NCBI GenBank assembly: GCA_934130045.1
Contig: CAKOXI010000005.1
Coordinates: 1 to 62,482 of the forward strand
Direction: 5' to 3'
DNA length: 62,482 bases
Source of the DNA: an uncultured Bacilli bacterium
GTDB lineage: Bacteria > Bacillota_I > Bacilli_A > RF39 > UBA660
The notes under the pieces were generated by a model, which searched no databases, was not told the origin of the DNA, and saw only the letters and a program-made list of their open reading frames with translations. The position numbers and the translations under genes are program-made. Of the stretch, positions 1-8,956 are shown in pieces. Positions within the stretch are counted from its first letter, which is position 1. Every line of letters begins with the position of its first letter.

Positions 1-42
1 GATTCAAAGACCCCTGATATAATCTGCCCTTACTCAAACGTG

Positions 43-76
43 TTTTTTAATCTTTCTTATAAGAAAGATTAAAAAA
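43..76. terminator. Perfect palindrome, likely bidirectional terminator
   Basis: A perfect 34-base palindrome with arms that begin TTTTTTAATC and a central AT. It has T-runs on one side and A-runs on the other, so it can terminate transcription in either direction. The 42 bases before it may be the 3' end of a transcript that starts outside the window; I do not recognise them. Confidence 0.6.
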
Positions 77-113
77 TATTGTATCATAAACTAATGAGTA
101 TTTTTTTCATTAA

Positions 114-142
114 TTTACATCTTAAAGTATACATGATATAAT
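114..142 (+). promoter_or_regulatory. Sigma-A promoter of the P-type ATPase gene
   Basis: TTTACA at 114-119, a 17-base spacer, then TATAAT at 137-142 preceded by TGA (extended -10). It lies just upstream of the ATG at 170, whose ribosome site AAGGTGA is at 160-166. Confidence 0.8.
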
Positions 143-169
143 TTAATTGTTAAGTTTTGAAGGTGAATT

Positions 170-2497
170 ATGAATAACAATGTAAAAAGGTATGAAGCTA
201 ATATAAATGTTGGATTAACAGATGAACAAGTTACATCTAGATTAAATGATGGACTTTATAATTTTGATACTACTGTAAAAACAAAATCAATTAAAGAAAT
301 TATTATGTCTAATGTTTTTACACTTTTTAATTTAATAAATATTATTTTAGGAATATTAGTTTTTATTGTTGGTTCAATTAAAAATGTGCTTTTTTTAGGT
401 GTAATATTTTGCAATATTTTAATAGGTATTATTCAAGAAATTCGTTCTAAAAAAATAATTGATAAATTATCTATAATATCCAGCACAAAATCAACTGTTT
501 TAAGAAATGGGAAAAAAGTTGAGGTTGATATTAATAATATAGTTCTTGATGATATTATTATTTTTGAATTGGGTAACCAAATTATTGTTGATTCCTATAT
601 TTTAAATGGTAGTGTTGAAGTAAATGAATCATTTATAACAGGAGAAGCAGATACTGTTATAAAAAAAAGTGGTGATTTATTATTATCTGGTAGTTTCGTT
701 GTATCAGGTGGCGCTATATGTAGAGTAGAACATATAGGATGTGAAAACTACACTTCTACCATTTCTAGTGAAGCAAAGTATATAAAAAAAGTTAATTCTG
801 AAATAATGAATTCGTTAAATAAAATAATAAAAATTATTTCTTATTTTATTTTTCCTCTTGGAATACTATTATTTTTACATCAAATGTCTATAGATGGCAA
901 TAGTATAAATAATGCGATTATAAATACTGTTGCAGCAATTATAGGTATGATTCCAGAAGGATTAGTACTACTTACATCAACTGTATTAGCAGTTAGTGTT
1001 ATAAGGATTAGTAAGTATAATTGCTTAGTTCAAGATTTATTTAGTATTGAAACTTTATCTAGAGTAGATACTTTATGTTTAGATAAAACTGGAACTTTAA
1101 CTGAGGGAATTTTAGAGGTTATTGATGTATATATCTATAATAATAATTATAATATAAAGAATATATTGTCATCCATGATAGGTTCTTTTGATTATTTTAA
1201 TAGTACATTAGATGCAATAAAAGATAAGTATGGTAGTGATAAAATATATAAAGCTCAAGAAGTTATAAATTTTTCATCTGAAAGAAAGTATTCAGCCGTT
1301 CATTTTATGAATGAAGGTACTTTTGTTTTAGGGGCACCTGAGATTATATTAGAAAATATTCCACTTGATTTAAAAGAAAAAATAAATGCTAATTCAAAAT
1401 ACCGCATATTGCTACTTGGGAAAACTACTAGTTTAGATATACAAAATACCATTCCCATAGCGTTAATTTTTATTAAAGACAAAATTAGAAATAGTGCTAG
1501 TGAAACACTTAAATATTTTTATTCACAAGGCGTTGATATAAAAATAATATCAGGTGATAATCCTTTAACTGTTGCTAGTGTAGCTAGTGAGTGTGGTTTA
1601 AATAATATTAATTATATTGATGCTAGAACTTTGTTAACTGATAATGAAATAAAATGTGCATTAAATAAATATAATATTTTTGGTAGGGTTACTCCAGCAC
1701 AAAAGAAAAAAATAATTATTTCTTTAAAAGAATTAGGACATACTGTTGCAATGGTAGGGGATGGAGTAAATGATGTACTTGCACTAAAAGAATCCGATTG
1801 TAGTGTTGCACTTGCTAATGGAAGTGATGCAACTCGCAATGTTTCACAATTAGTATTATTAGATTCTAATTTTAGTTCAATGCCTAAAGTTGTGTTAGAG
1901 GGAAGACGTACTATCAACAATATTGAAAGATCGGCAACTTTATTTTTAGTAAAAACAATTTATTCTTTTATTTTATGTTTGTTATTTATTTTTATAAATA
2001 AACCATATCCCTTTGTTCCAATTCAACTTACATTAACTAGTGTATTAACAATTGGAATTCCTTCTTTTGTTTTAGCGCTTGAACCTAATAATGAAAGAAT
2101 TAAAGGAAATTTCTTATACAATGTTATAGCTTCTTCTTTACCAACAGCTTTAACGATTGTTTTTAATATTATAATAATTATGGTTTTATCATCAGTATTT
2201 AAGTTTAGTGTAGTTCAAAGTAGTACATTATGTGTAATATTAACGGGTTTCACCGGATTTACTTTGCTATATCATTTATGTAAACCGTTTAATATAATAA
2301 GATTTGTTTTGTTTTTTAGTAATTTAGTGGCATTTATTTTTGGTATTATAGGATTAAGAAATTTATTTTCACTTTCTATATTAAATGTAAAAATGATTAT
2401 TATAATAACTATTTTAATGGTAATAACTTATTTAATTACTTTATTTTTTAACAATTTAGTAAAGGAAGTATTGGATAAAAAAAGAAAGGATTTGTGA
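170..2497 (+). CDS. Cation-translocating P-type ATPase, CtpE-like
   Basis: A 775-residue P-type ATPase that couples ATP hydrolysis to cation transport across the membrane. Visible motifs are TGEA near residue 157 (actuator domain), a PEGL motif near 262 in the transmembrane core, the phosphorylated Asp of DKTGTLT at 305 and the hinge motif GDGVND at 530-535. Hydrophobic pairs lie near 45-90 and 220-280, with a C-terminal transmembrane block after about 590. The GMIPEGLVLLTS context and the absence of an N-terminal heavy-metal CxxC domain resemble CtpE-type ATPases, for which Ca2+ uptake has been reported; the ion here is inference. The stop overlaps the region just before the nifJ start, so the two may be cotranscribed. 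Confidence 0.88.
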   Translation: MNNNVKRYEANINVGLTDEQVTSRLNDGLYNFDTTVKTKSIKEIIMSNVFTLFNLINIILGILVFIVGSIKNVLFLGVIFCNILIGIIQEIRSKKIIDKLSIISSTKSTVLRNGKKVEVDINNIVLDDIIIFELGNQIIVDSYILNGSVEVNESFITGEADTVIKKSGDLLLSGSFVVSGGAICRVEHIGCENYTSTISSEAKYIKKVNSEIMNSLNKIIKIISYFIFPLGILLFLHQMSIDGNSINNAIINTVAAIIGMIPEGLVLLTSTVLAVSVIRISKYNCLVQDLFSIETLSRVDTLCLDKTGTLTEGILEVIDVYIYNNNYNIKNILSSMIGSFDYFNSTLDAIKDKYGSDKIYKAQEVINFSSERKYSAVHFMNEGTFVLGAPEIILENIPLDLKEKINANSKYRILLLGKTTSLDIQNTIPIALIFIKDKIRNSASETLKYFYSQGVDIKIISGDNPLTVASVASECGLNNINYIDARTLLTDNEIKCALNKYNIFGRVTPAQKKKIIISLKELGHTVAMVGDGVNDVLALKESDCSVALANGSDATRNVSQLVLLDSNFSSMPKVVLEGRRTINNIERSATLFLVKTIYSFILCLLFIFINKPYPFVPIQLTLTSVLTIGIPSFVLALEPNNERIKGNFLYNVIASSLPTALTIVFNIIIIMVLSSVFKFSVVQSSTLCVILTGFTGFTLLYHLCKPFNIIRFVLFFSNLVAFIFGIIGLRNLFSLSILNVKMIIIITILMVITYLITLFFNNLVKEVLDKKRKDL

Positions 2498-2499
2498 TT

Positions 2500-5400
2500 A
2501 TGAAAAAAATTATAACGGTTGATGGAAATGAAGCTTGTAGTTATGCATCTTACATGTTTACAGAGGTAGCTGGTATTTATCCTATTACTCCTGCTAGTCC
2601 CATGGCTGAACATATTGATGAATGGAGTAACAAACATGTTTTAAATTTATTTAATGATACTGTGCATATTGTTGAGATGCAAAGTGAGGCAGGCGCTATT
2701 GGTATGGTTCATGGCGCTTTACAGTCTGGACTTTTAGCAACGACTTATACAGCAAGCCAAGGATTACTTTTAATGATTCCTAATATGTATAAAATTGCAG
2801 GAGAGATGTTGCCTTGTGTTATTCATGTTGCAGCGAGAAGCATAGCTAGTCATGCACTTTCTATTTTTGGTGATCATCAAGATATATATGCTACTAGAAT
2901 GACTGGTTTTTGTAATTTGGCTTCATCATCAGTACAGGATTCATTTTATATGTCATTAGTTGCTCATTTATCAACAATTACATCATCAATTCCTTTTCTG
3001 CATTTTTTTGATGGATTTCGCACTAGTCATGAAATTGATAAAATTGAAGTTCTTGATATTGAAGATGTAAGACCTTTAGTTGATTTTAAATCTATACAAA
3101 AATTTAGAAATAGAGCCCTTAATTTAAATAACAAAGTTACTAGAGGAACTGCTCAAAACGATGATATTTATTTTCAAGCATTAGAGGTTAGAAATAAATA
3201 TTATAATAATGTTCCAGATATAGTTAATAATTATATGGAAAATATAAATAAAATTGCTAATACTGATTATAAACCTTTTATGTATTATGGAGACAAATTA
3301 GCTAAAAATATAATTGTTGCTATGGGCTCAGTTTGTGAAACAATAAAAGAAACTATCGATGAATTAAATAAAAATAATTATTGTGTAGGTTTAATTGAAG
3401 TACATTTATATAGACCATTTAGTTTAAAATATTTTTTTAATGTTTTACCTAAAAGCGTAGAAAAAATAGCTGTTTTAGATAGAACTAAAGAACCAGGTAG
3501 TATTGGCGAACCATTGTATTTGGATATAGTAAATGCTTTAAGTAATAAAAATGTTAAAATTGTTGGTGGTAGGTATGGATTAGGTAGTAAAAATACAACC
3601 CCTGCCCAAATTAAAGCAGTTTATGATATGTTGAACAGTGATTTAAAAAATAATTTTACAATAGGTATAAATGATGATGTAACTAATTTAAGTTTGGATG
3701 TTGATGATAATTTTAAAATTAATAATCATGATGAATTCTTAATATATGGCTTTGGTAGTGATGGAATGGTTGGAGCATCAAAGTCTATTATTAAATTAAT
3801 TGGTGATAATACTAATAAATATGTTCAAGGTTATTTTCAATATGATTCCAAAAAATCTGGTGGTGTAACTATTTCCCATTTGAGATTTTCTGATTCTATT
3901 ATTAATTCTACTTATTATGTAGAAAATCCTAAATTAGTGGTTGTTAGTAAAGATAGTTATTTAAATGAATTTGAATTATTAGATAATATACAAGAAAATG
4001 GTACTTTTATTTTAAATACCCAAATGACTGATTTAGAATTGAATAAAAAATTAACTAAAAAAATAAAACAGATTATTAAAAGTAAAAATATCAATTTTTA
4101 TGTTATTAATGCCTATGAACTTGCTAGAAAAGTAGGACTTAATAATAAGATTAGTATTATTATGGAAAGCGTTATTATTAAGTTTGCCAATCTCATCGAT
4201 TATGAATTTGCAAAAGAAAAAATAAAGGAATATGTTAGACAAAAATTCTTTAAAAAAGGTGAAGATGTTGTTAATGCAAACTTAAGCGCTATTGAAGATT
4301 ACCATTTATATTTAAGGAAATTTGATGTTGATGATGAAAATTATGGAAATGAAATAGCTGTGGATTTAAAAAATGTATATGATGCAATGACAAAAAGAAG
4401 AGGTTATGATTTGAGTGTAAGTGCATTTTTAAAATATCCAGATGGTACTTTTGAAGGTGGAACTAGTTGTTTAGAAAAAAGAGGAATTAATGATTTAGTT
4501 CCTAGTTGGATTAGTGAAAATTGTATACAATGTAATCAATGTTCTTTCGTATGCCCACATAGTGTAATTAGACCTTTTTTGTTAAATGATATGGAATATA
4601 AGAGTGCTCCAGATTATGTAAAAAATAGGTGTGTAAAATCTATTGGATCTAATAATTATTATTGTTTAGCAATTTCTATTAAAGACTGTACAGGTTGTGG
4701 TATATGCATTAAAACGTGCCCTGGCAAAAAAAATGAAAAAGCTTTAATTATAAAGAAATTAAAGGAACAACTTGATATTGGTGAACAAAAATTATTTGAT
4801 TATTTATCTAAAAATATTAGTTATAAAAATGATTTTAAAATTGATACAGTAAAGGGAAGTCAATTCAAAACTCCTAAATTTGAATATTGTGGTGCTTGTA
4901 GTGGTTGTGGAGAAGTCAGTTATTTAAAAGTATTAACACAATTATTTGGGGACTCTATTATTATTGCTAATGCAACAGGATGTTCATCTATATATGGTGG
5001 AAGTGCACCAATAACACCTTATAAACTTCCATGGGCTAATTCGCTTTTTGAGGATAATGCAGAATATGGATATGGAATGTTGGTTGCTAATAACACTGCT
5101 CGTAATAGAATAAAAAATATTATGAGTGATAATTTAAAAGGTAAAAATGGTAAATTATTTGAACTTTGGTTAAATAATTATGATAATTATGAAGTTACAA
5201 AAAATGTATACGATAACCTAGATTATAATGATTGTCCAAAGGAATTAATTCAATTAAAAGAATATATTCCTTATAGATCAATATGGACAGTTGGTGGAGA
5301 TGGTTGGGCTTATGATATTGGATTTGGGGGAATTGATCATGTACTTGCAAGTAGTGATAATGTAAATATTTTAGTACTTGATACACAAGTTTATTCAAAT

Positions 5401-5925
5401 ACTGGTGGGCAAGTATCTAAATCAAGTCCAAAGGGTTCTATTGCGTCTTTTGCAACGAGTGGTAAAAAACAATGTAAGAAGGATTTAGCACGTATTGCTT
5501 TATCAATTCCAAATGTTTATGTAGCCCAAGTATCACTTGGAGCTAACATGATACAATTTATTAAAGCTTTAAAAGAAGCTGAAGCACATATCGGACCTTC
5601 TATAATTATCGCATATTCTACTTGTATATCCCATGGTATAAAGGGAGGAATGCAAAATAGTTTAGAAATGCAAAGAAAGGCTGTTCAATGTGGATATTAT
5701 CCAATTTTTAGATATAATCCTTTAAATGATAACTTTATATTAGATAGTAAAAATGTTGATTTTGATTTATATGATGAGTTTTTAAATTCACAAACTAGAT
5801 ATTCAGCATTAAAAAAGATATGTGATGATGCAGACAGTTTATTAAAAAGTAATAAAGAAGAGGCAATTAAAAGATATAAATATTATAAGTCGTTAGAAAG
5901 TAGTAGTGGTAATGATGAAATATAA
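2500..5925 (+). CDS. nifJ: Pyruvate:ferredoxin (flavodoxin) oxidoreductase
   Basis: Oxidatively decarboxylates pyruvate to acetyl-CoA and passes electrons to ferredoxin or flavodoxin, in the cytoplasm. At 1141 residues it has nearly the full length of the single-chain enzyme. The N-terminal pyruvate-binding domain carries YPITPASPMAEH; two ferredoxin-type clusters start at about C675 (CIQCNQCSFVCP) and C730 (CTGCGICIKTCP); a CGACSGCG motif near 796-803 and the later ATGCSS supply cysteines of the proximal cluster; the thiamine diphosphate site includes GDGWAYDIGFGG near 932. I chose ATG 2500 rather than GTG 2494 because AGGA at 2487-2490 is spaced correctly for the ATG. It indicates anaerobic pyruvate metabolism. 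Confidence 0.95.
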   Translation: MKKIITVDGNEACSYASYMFTEVAGIYPITPASPMAEHIDEWSNKHVLNLFNDTVHIVEMQSEAGAIGMVHGALQSGLLATTYTASQGLLLMIPNMYKIAGEMLPCVIHVAARSIASHALSIFGDHQDIYATRMTGFCNLASSSVQDSFYMSLVAHLSTITSSIPFLHFFDGFRTSHEIDKIEVLDIEDVRPLVDFKSIQKFRNRALNLNNKVTRGTAQNDDIYFQALEVRNKYYNNVPDIVNNYMENINKIANTDYKPFMYYGDKLAKNIIVAMGSVCETIKETIDELNKNNYCVGLIEVHLYRPFSLKYFFNVLPKSVEKIAVLDRTKEPGSIGEPLYLDIVNALSNKNVKIVGGRYGLGSKNTTPAQIKAVYDMLNSDLKNNFTIGINDDVTNLSLDVDDNFKINNHDEFLIYGFGSDGMVGASKSIIKLIGDNTNKYVQGYFQYDSKKSGGVTISHLRFSDSIINSTYYVENPKLVVVSKDSYLNEFELLDNIQENGTFILNTQMTDLELNKKLTKKIKQIIKSKNINFYVINAYELARKVGLNNKISIIMESVIIKFANLIDYEFAKEKIKEYVRQKFFKKGEDVVNANLSAIEDYHLYLRKFDVDDENYGNEIAVDLKNVYDAMTKRRGYDLSVSAFLKYPDGTFEGGTSCLEKRGINDLVPSWISENCIQCNQCSFVCPHSVIRPFLLNDMEYKSAPDYVKNRCVKSIGSNNYYCLAISIKDCTGCGICIKTCPGKKNEKALIIKKLKEQLDIGEQKLFDYLSKNISYKNDFKIDTVKGSQFKTPKFEYCGACSGCGEVSYLKVLTQLFGDSIIIANATGCSSIYGGSAPITPYKLPWANSLFEDNAEYGYGMLVANNTARNRIKNIMSDNLKGKNGKLFELWLNNYDNYEVTKNVYDNLDYNDCPKELIQLKEYIPYRSIWTVGGDGWAYDIGFGGIDHVLASSDNVNILVLDTQVYSNTGGQVSKSSPKGSIASFATSGKKQCKKDLARIALSIPNVYVAQVSLGANMIQFIKALKEAEAHIGPSIIIAYSTCISHGIKGGMQNSLEMQRKAVQCGYYPIFRYNPLNDNFILDSKNVDFDLYDEFLNSQTRYSALKKICDDADSLLKSNKEEAIKRYKYYKSLESSSGNDEI

Positions 5926-6340
5926 AAGTTTGATAATTTTTGATGTTGCTAAAAGAAGTGATATTCTTGCTATAGCTTTATGCAAAGATAGCAAGAAAAT
6001 AAATCCTTTACCAAATGATAGATACGCAATTAATTGTTTTTTTCATGACGATAAACATCCATCGATGATATTAGATAGAAAAAACAATAGATATTATTGT
6101 CATTGTTGTAAAGAAACTGGTAACGCTATTGATTTACTTATGAATCTTTATAATTTAAAATTTATAACTAGTGTGGAAACTTTGGCATATACTTTTAATA
6201 TTAGTTTACCTAAAAGGTATAATGTTGATGTTGATTATAGTGTAGCTAATAAAATAAAAAATATAGTTAATTCTGAGAGTTATAAAGATTTAATAAATGG
6301 TAGTTATCAGAAAACATTAAAAAAGACATTAAAAAAATAA
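5912..6340 (+). CDS. Stand-alone CHC2-type zinc-finger protein (DnaG-like finger)
   Basis: About 142 residues, overlapping the end of nifJ by 14 bases, which suggests translational coupling. The segment CFFHDDKHPSM followed about 20 residues later by YYCHCCKETGNAIDLL matches the CHC2 zinc finger of bacterial primases: ligands would be C42, H45 and C63/C66 when counted from ATG 5912. No TOPRIM or helicase-binding domain follows, so this is not a whole primase. Such lone fingers occur in mobile-element primases and in uncharacterised proteins; its location behind a metabolic gene gives no clear role. ATG 5915 is an equally possible start. A convergent terminator lies immediately downstream. Confidence 0.7.
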   Translation: MMKYKSLIIFDVAKRSDILAIALCKDSKKINPLPNDRYAINCFFHDDKHPSMILDRKNNRYYCHCCKETGNAIDLLMNLYNLKFITSVETLAYTFNISLPKRYNVDVDYSVANKIKNIVNSESYKDLINGSYQKTLKKTLKK

Positions 6341-6361
6341 CTGAGAAATCAGTTATTTTTT
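6332..6361. terminator. Bidirectional terminator between convergent genes
   Basis: Stem ATAACTGA (6337-6344), loop GAAA, TCAGTTAT (6349-6356), flanked by A-runs on the left and T-runs on the right. It contains the stop codon of the minus-strand gene and serves both converging genes. Confidence 0.85.
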
Positions 6362-6976
6362 TTGAAAATATTTAGAAATAATTGCTTCAAATGTACTATA
6401 TTCAGAATATCCAACTTGTGAATCTACAATTTTACCATCTTTAACAATTAACATCATTGGTGTATAACCATAAGCAGTATTTTCACCCTTAAAGAAATCT
6501 TCATCAAGAGCAATTATTCTGTTTGCGTCATCTTGGCTTACAGTAGTTATATCTAGATATAATGGTTGTAAATCATAGTTTGATTGAATTTGTTTTAAAA
6601 CAGGTAAAAATTTAACACAATATCCGCATGTAGCTCTACCTAAATATATAAGTTGAGTTTCACTACCGTTATATGCTTCAATAAATTCATCAGTATCAAT
6701 TGCTTTAAAACTACTTACATCGTATGTTGTATTATCACTACTAGTTGTAGTAGTTTTTGTAGTATCGTTAGTTTCACTATTACTACTTCCTTTAATTGCT
6801 GATATAATTAAATTTAATGCTAATAATGCAATTATGATATATAAACATACCAATATTTTATTAAAAAATGGTGTGTTATCAAATGAAATAGTTTCTTTTA
6901 CTACTGAATTATGTGCATTTTCATATTTGTCGCTTGTATCATAAATATCTTCTGTTTTTTTTGTACTCTTTGCCAT
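6353..6976 (-). CDS. Membrane-anchored thioredoxin-fold protein (CGYC)
   Basis: A 207-residue protein with a charged cytoplasmic N-terminus, one transmembrane helix near residues 40-61, a Ser/Thr-rich linker and an extracytoplasmic thioredoxin-like domain. ATCGYC supplies a redox CxxC at C117/C120; the later AYGYTPMMLIVKDG resembles the cis-Pro segment of the fold. It probably acts in thiol-disulfide exchange or electron delivery at the outer face of the membrane. The start is ATG 6976, not the upstream ATG at 6991, because GGAGGT (minus strand of 6984-6989) lies 7 bases before it. It may be functionally related to the CPAC lipoprotein at 7419. Confidence 0.75.
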   Translation of the reverse strand: MAKSTKKTEDIYDTSDKYENAHNSVVKETISFDNTPFFNKILVCLYIIIALLALNLIISAIKGSSNSETNDTTKTTTTSSDNTTYDVSSFKAIDTDEFIEAYNGSETQLIYLGRATCGYCVKFLPVLKQIQSNYDLQPLYLDITTVSQDDANRIIALDEDFFKGENTAYGYTPMMLIVKDGKIVDSQVGYSEYSTFEAIISKYFQKK

Positions 6977-6995
6977 ATCTTTTACCTCCATGATA

Positions 6996-7024
6996 ATTTT
7001 AACATATCTATTTTAGTGTTTCAA
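6996..7024 (-). promoter_or_regulatory. Sigma-A promoter of the CGYC thioredoxin-like gene
   Basis: On the minus strand TTGAAA (7024-7019), a 17-base spacer and TAAAAT (7001-6996) preceded by TGT, an extended -10. Confidence 0.75.
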
Positions 7025-7063
7025 TATAAAAAACAAATTTCATTTAATTTTCACATAATTATA

Positions 7064-7321
7064 TTAAAGTTTACTTTTTAAAAATTTTTCAAACATTGGT
7101 AATCCATAATTTTTATCATAGTAATTTGGAAATTCATTTAAGTGTGCTAAAGCTATCTTAGCAGTTTTTTCTAAATCATTATTTGTTACGTTTGTTTTTA
7201 AATTAACGGTTCCATGTTCTAATTCTATATTTAATCCAGTTAAAAAATCTTCAACTGTGAATTTATCAAATAATATACCTAATTTATTAGCAATGTAAGT
7301 CGCATCTTTTTTTTCAAACAT
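7064..7321 (-). CDS. Small DUF5661-like protein
   Basis: An 85-residue soluble protein with no signal peptide or membrane segment. The middle, with GLNIELEHGT, TNVTNND and IALAHLNEFPNYYD, resembles what I recall of the DUF5661 family (ELEHG, TNVT-DD and IALAHL-E-PDYY patterns). The function of that family is not known to me. I prefer ATG 7321 because GGTGAT (minus strand of 7325-7330) precedes it; ATG 7336 has no visible ribosome site. It is transcribed away from the lipoprotein gene at 7419. Confidence 0.65.
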   Translation of the reverse strand: MFEKKDATYIANKLGILFDKFTVEDFLTGLNIELEHGTVNLKTNVTNNDLEKTAKIALAHLNEFPNYYDKNYGLPMFEKFLKSKL

Positions 7322-7362
7322 AATATCACCATTCAAATTATATGTTTAAATATGATACATTA

Positions 7363-7391
7363 TTGATAATATTATCAGCAAATGATATAAT
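7363..7391 (+). promoter_or_regulatory. Sigma-A promoter of the CPAC lipoprotein gene
   Basis: TTGATA at 7363-7368, a 17-base spacer, then TATAAT at 7386-7391 preceded by TGA. A GGAGG ribosome site follows before ATG 7419. Confidence 0.82.
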
Positions 7392-7418
7392 ATTTATGCT
7401 TATAGTGGAGGATATTTT

Positions 7419-7952
7419 ATGAAGAAAAATTTGTTATATATTTTTTTAGTTGTTTTTTTGATGAGTGGTTGTAGTAGTGAAAATATAGATAAAACAATAG
7501 ATAATGAAAATTTAAATAAAGTAAATAGTGAAGAAAATAGTATTCAAAATGATAATTTAAATATTAATGATAGTGAATATGGTGATGTTCAAAATGATAA
7601 TTTGAGTGATATAGATGAATCTAATTTTTATGTAATAGGTGCACAAAAATTTAAAGAAATGGTAAATAGTGATGAAAAATATTTATTTTTTATTGGTAGA
7701 GATACATGTCCTGCTTGCAAACAGTTTAAACAAATAGCGTCTTCTTTTTCTAGTAAAGAAAAAATAAATATTTATTATGTAAATACAACTGATTTCAATC
7801 AAAATGAATGGAATACTGTAACTGAAATTGTAGATATTAGTTATATTCCTACTATTATAGTTAGTTATAATTCTAAAATTTTATATAATGAGTATGGTGT
7901 TCATCAATATGATAAATTAAAGAATTTAGTTGATGAATATAGTTTAAAATAA
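7419..7952 (+). CDS. Thioredoxin-fold lipoprotein (CPAC)
   Basis: A 177-residue lipoprotein. The signal peptide ends in the lipobox LMSGC, giving a lipid-modified C18, followed by an Asn/Asp/Glu-rich linker with two near-identical QNDNL segments. From about residue 75 a thioredoxin-like domain follows, with TCPAC giving a CxxC at C97/C100 and a Pro-containing YIPTII segment that resembles the cis-Pro loop. It most likely acts on thiols or disulfides outside the membrane. It has its own promoter and lies near a second extracytoplasmic CxxC protein at 6353. The partner and redox direction are unknown. Confidence 0.75.
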   Translation: MKKNLLYIFLVVFLMSGCSSENIDKTIDNENLNKVNSEENSIQNDNLNINDSEYGDVQNDNLSDIDESNFYVIGAQKFKEMVNSDEKYLFFIGRDTCPACKQFKQIASSFSSKEKINIYYVNTTDFNQNEWNTVTEIVDISYIPTIIVSYNSKILYNEYGVHQYDKLKNLVDEYSLK

Positions 7953-7963
7953 TATTTATATTA

Positions 7964-7992
7964 TTGTTTTTAAATCGTTTTTTTGATAATAT
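7964..7992 (+). promoter_or_regulatory. Possible promoter of the radical SAM and membrane-protein operon
   Basis: TTGTTT at 7964-7969, 17 bases, then TAATAT at 7987-7992 preceded by TGA. AT-rich background makes this tentative. Confidence 0.4.
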
Positions 7993-8016
7993 AAATTATA
8001 GTTAGGACTTGGTAAT

Positions 8017-8943
8017 ATGAAAATAAAAATTAAATCATATTGTGGTAGATTAGGATTTATTTTAAGAAAATTAATTCCAAATGTTTGCAGTAATTCATAT
8101 CTTTTTTTTCAAAGAAGACTTTCAAATTTACCTAATCTAAAATATATGACATTAAAAGGTGATTATTATATACCGTTATTTGTAAATATTGAAACCATAA
8201 ATAAATGTAATGGATTATGTTCTTTTTGTACCTGTAATGTTAAAGAAGATAAAAGAAAATTACTTATAATGGATGATACATTATTTAAAAAGATAATATC
8301 TGATTTAGAAAAAATTAATTATGACGGTGTAATAACTCTTAACATAAATAATGAACCATTTTTAGATAAAACTTTAATTGATAAATTAAAATATGTTAGA
8401 AAAAAAATACCTAAAGCATATTCCTATTTATATACAAATGGCAGTATGCTTAATGTTAAATTAATGCAAGAAATTATTGATTTTAAACTTTTAGATGAAT
8501 TGGTAATTAATAATTATAATACTAGTTATGAATTAAATAATCACAATAAAAAATTATATAATTTTTTTAAAGACGAAGATTTAGATTTTAAGGTTACTAT
8601 AAATTTAAGATATGTTCATGAAGTTTTAAGTAATAGGGCAAATACTTCTCCAAATAAAATGGGTAAAAAAATAATTAATTCTTATTGTTCAATTCCATTT
8701 ACTGATTTAAATATTTTTCCAAATGGTAATATTGGAATTTGTTGCTGTGATACTAGGGAAATTACTAATTTTGGAAATGCTTTAAATGAAAATTTAATTG
8801 ATATTTTTAATAATAATAAATTTAAGAATTTAAGGGAAAAATTAGTAAATGGTAGAAATAATAATGAATTTTGTAAATTTTGCGATTTTAACGATATTGG
8901 TACAAGAAGAAAAAGAATTAAAAATAAATTAAAAAATAAATAG
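8017..8943 (+). CDS. Radical SAM/SPASM-domain protein
   Basis: A 308-residue radical SAM protein. The [4Fe-4S]-binding motif is CNGLCSFC (C64, C68, C71). The second half has a Cys-rich SPASM-like tail: SYCSIPF, IGICCCDT, and a final CKFCD, which would bind auxiliary iron-sulfur clusters. SPASM enzymes modify peptides, proteins or small molecules; its substrate cannot be read from the sequence. It heads a run of large membrane proteins and may be part of the same transcript (13 bases to the next gene), which suggests a role in building or modifying an envelope polymer, but that is inference. Confidence 0.8.
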   Translation: MKIKIKSYCGRLGFILRKLIPNVCSNSYLFFQRRLSNLPNLKYMTLKGDYYIPLFVNIETINKCNGLCSFCTCNVKEDKRKLLIMDDTLFKKIISDLEKINYDGVITLNINNEPFLDKTLIDKLKYVRKKIPKAYSYLYTNGSMLNVKLMQEIIDFKLLDELVINNYNTSYELNNHNKKLYNFFKDEDLDFKVTINLRYVHEVLSNRANTSPNKMGKKIINSYCSIPFTDLNIFPNGNIGICCCDTREITNFGNALNENLIDIFNNNKFKNLREKLVNGRNNNEFCKFCDFNDIGTRRKRIKNKLKNK

Positions 8944-8956
8944 AAATGGTGATACT

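Noticed and set aside
1..42. Known RNA (6S, tmRNA, RNase P) ending at the first terminator
   Set aside because: The 42 visible bases do not match any 3' end I can recall with confidence.
170..2497. Mycoplasma code (TGA as Trp)
   Set aside because: TGA ends the genes at 170 and 44711 cleanly before following genes, and Trp codons are TGG.
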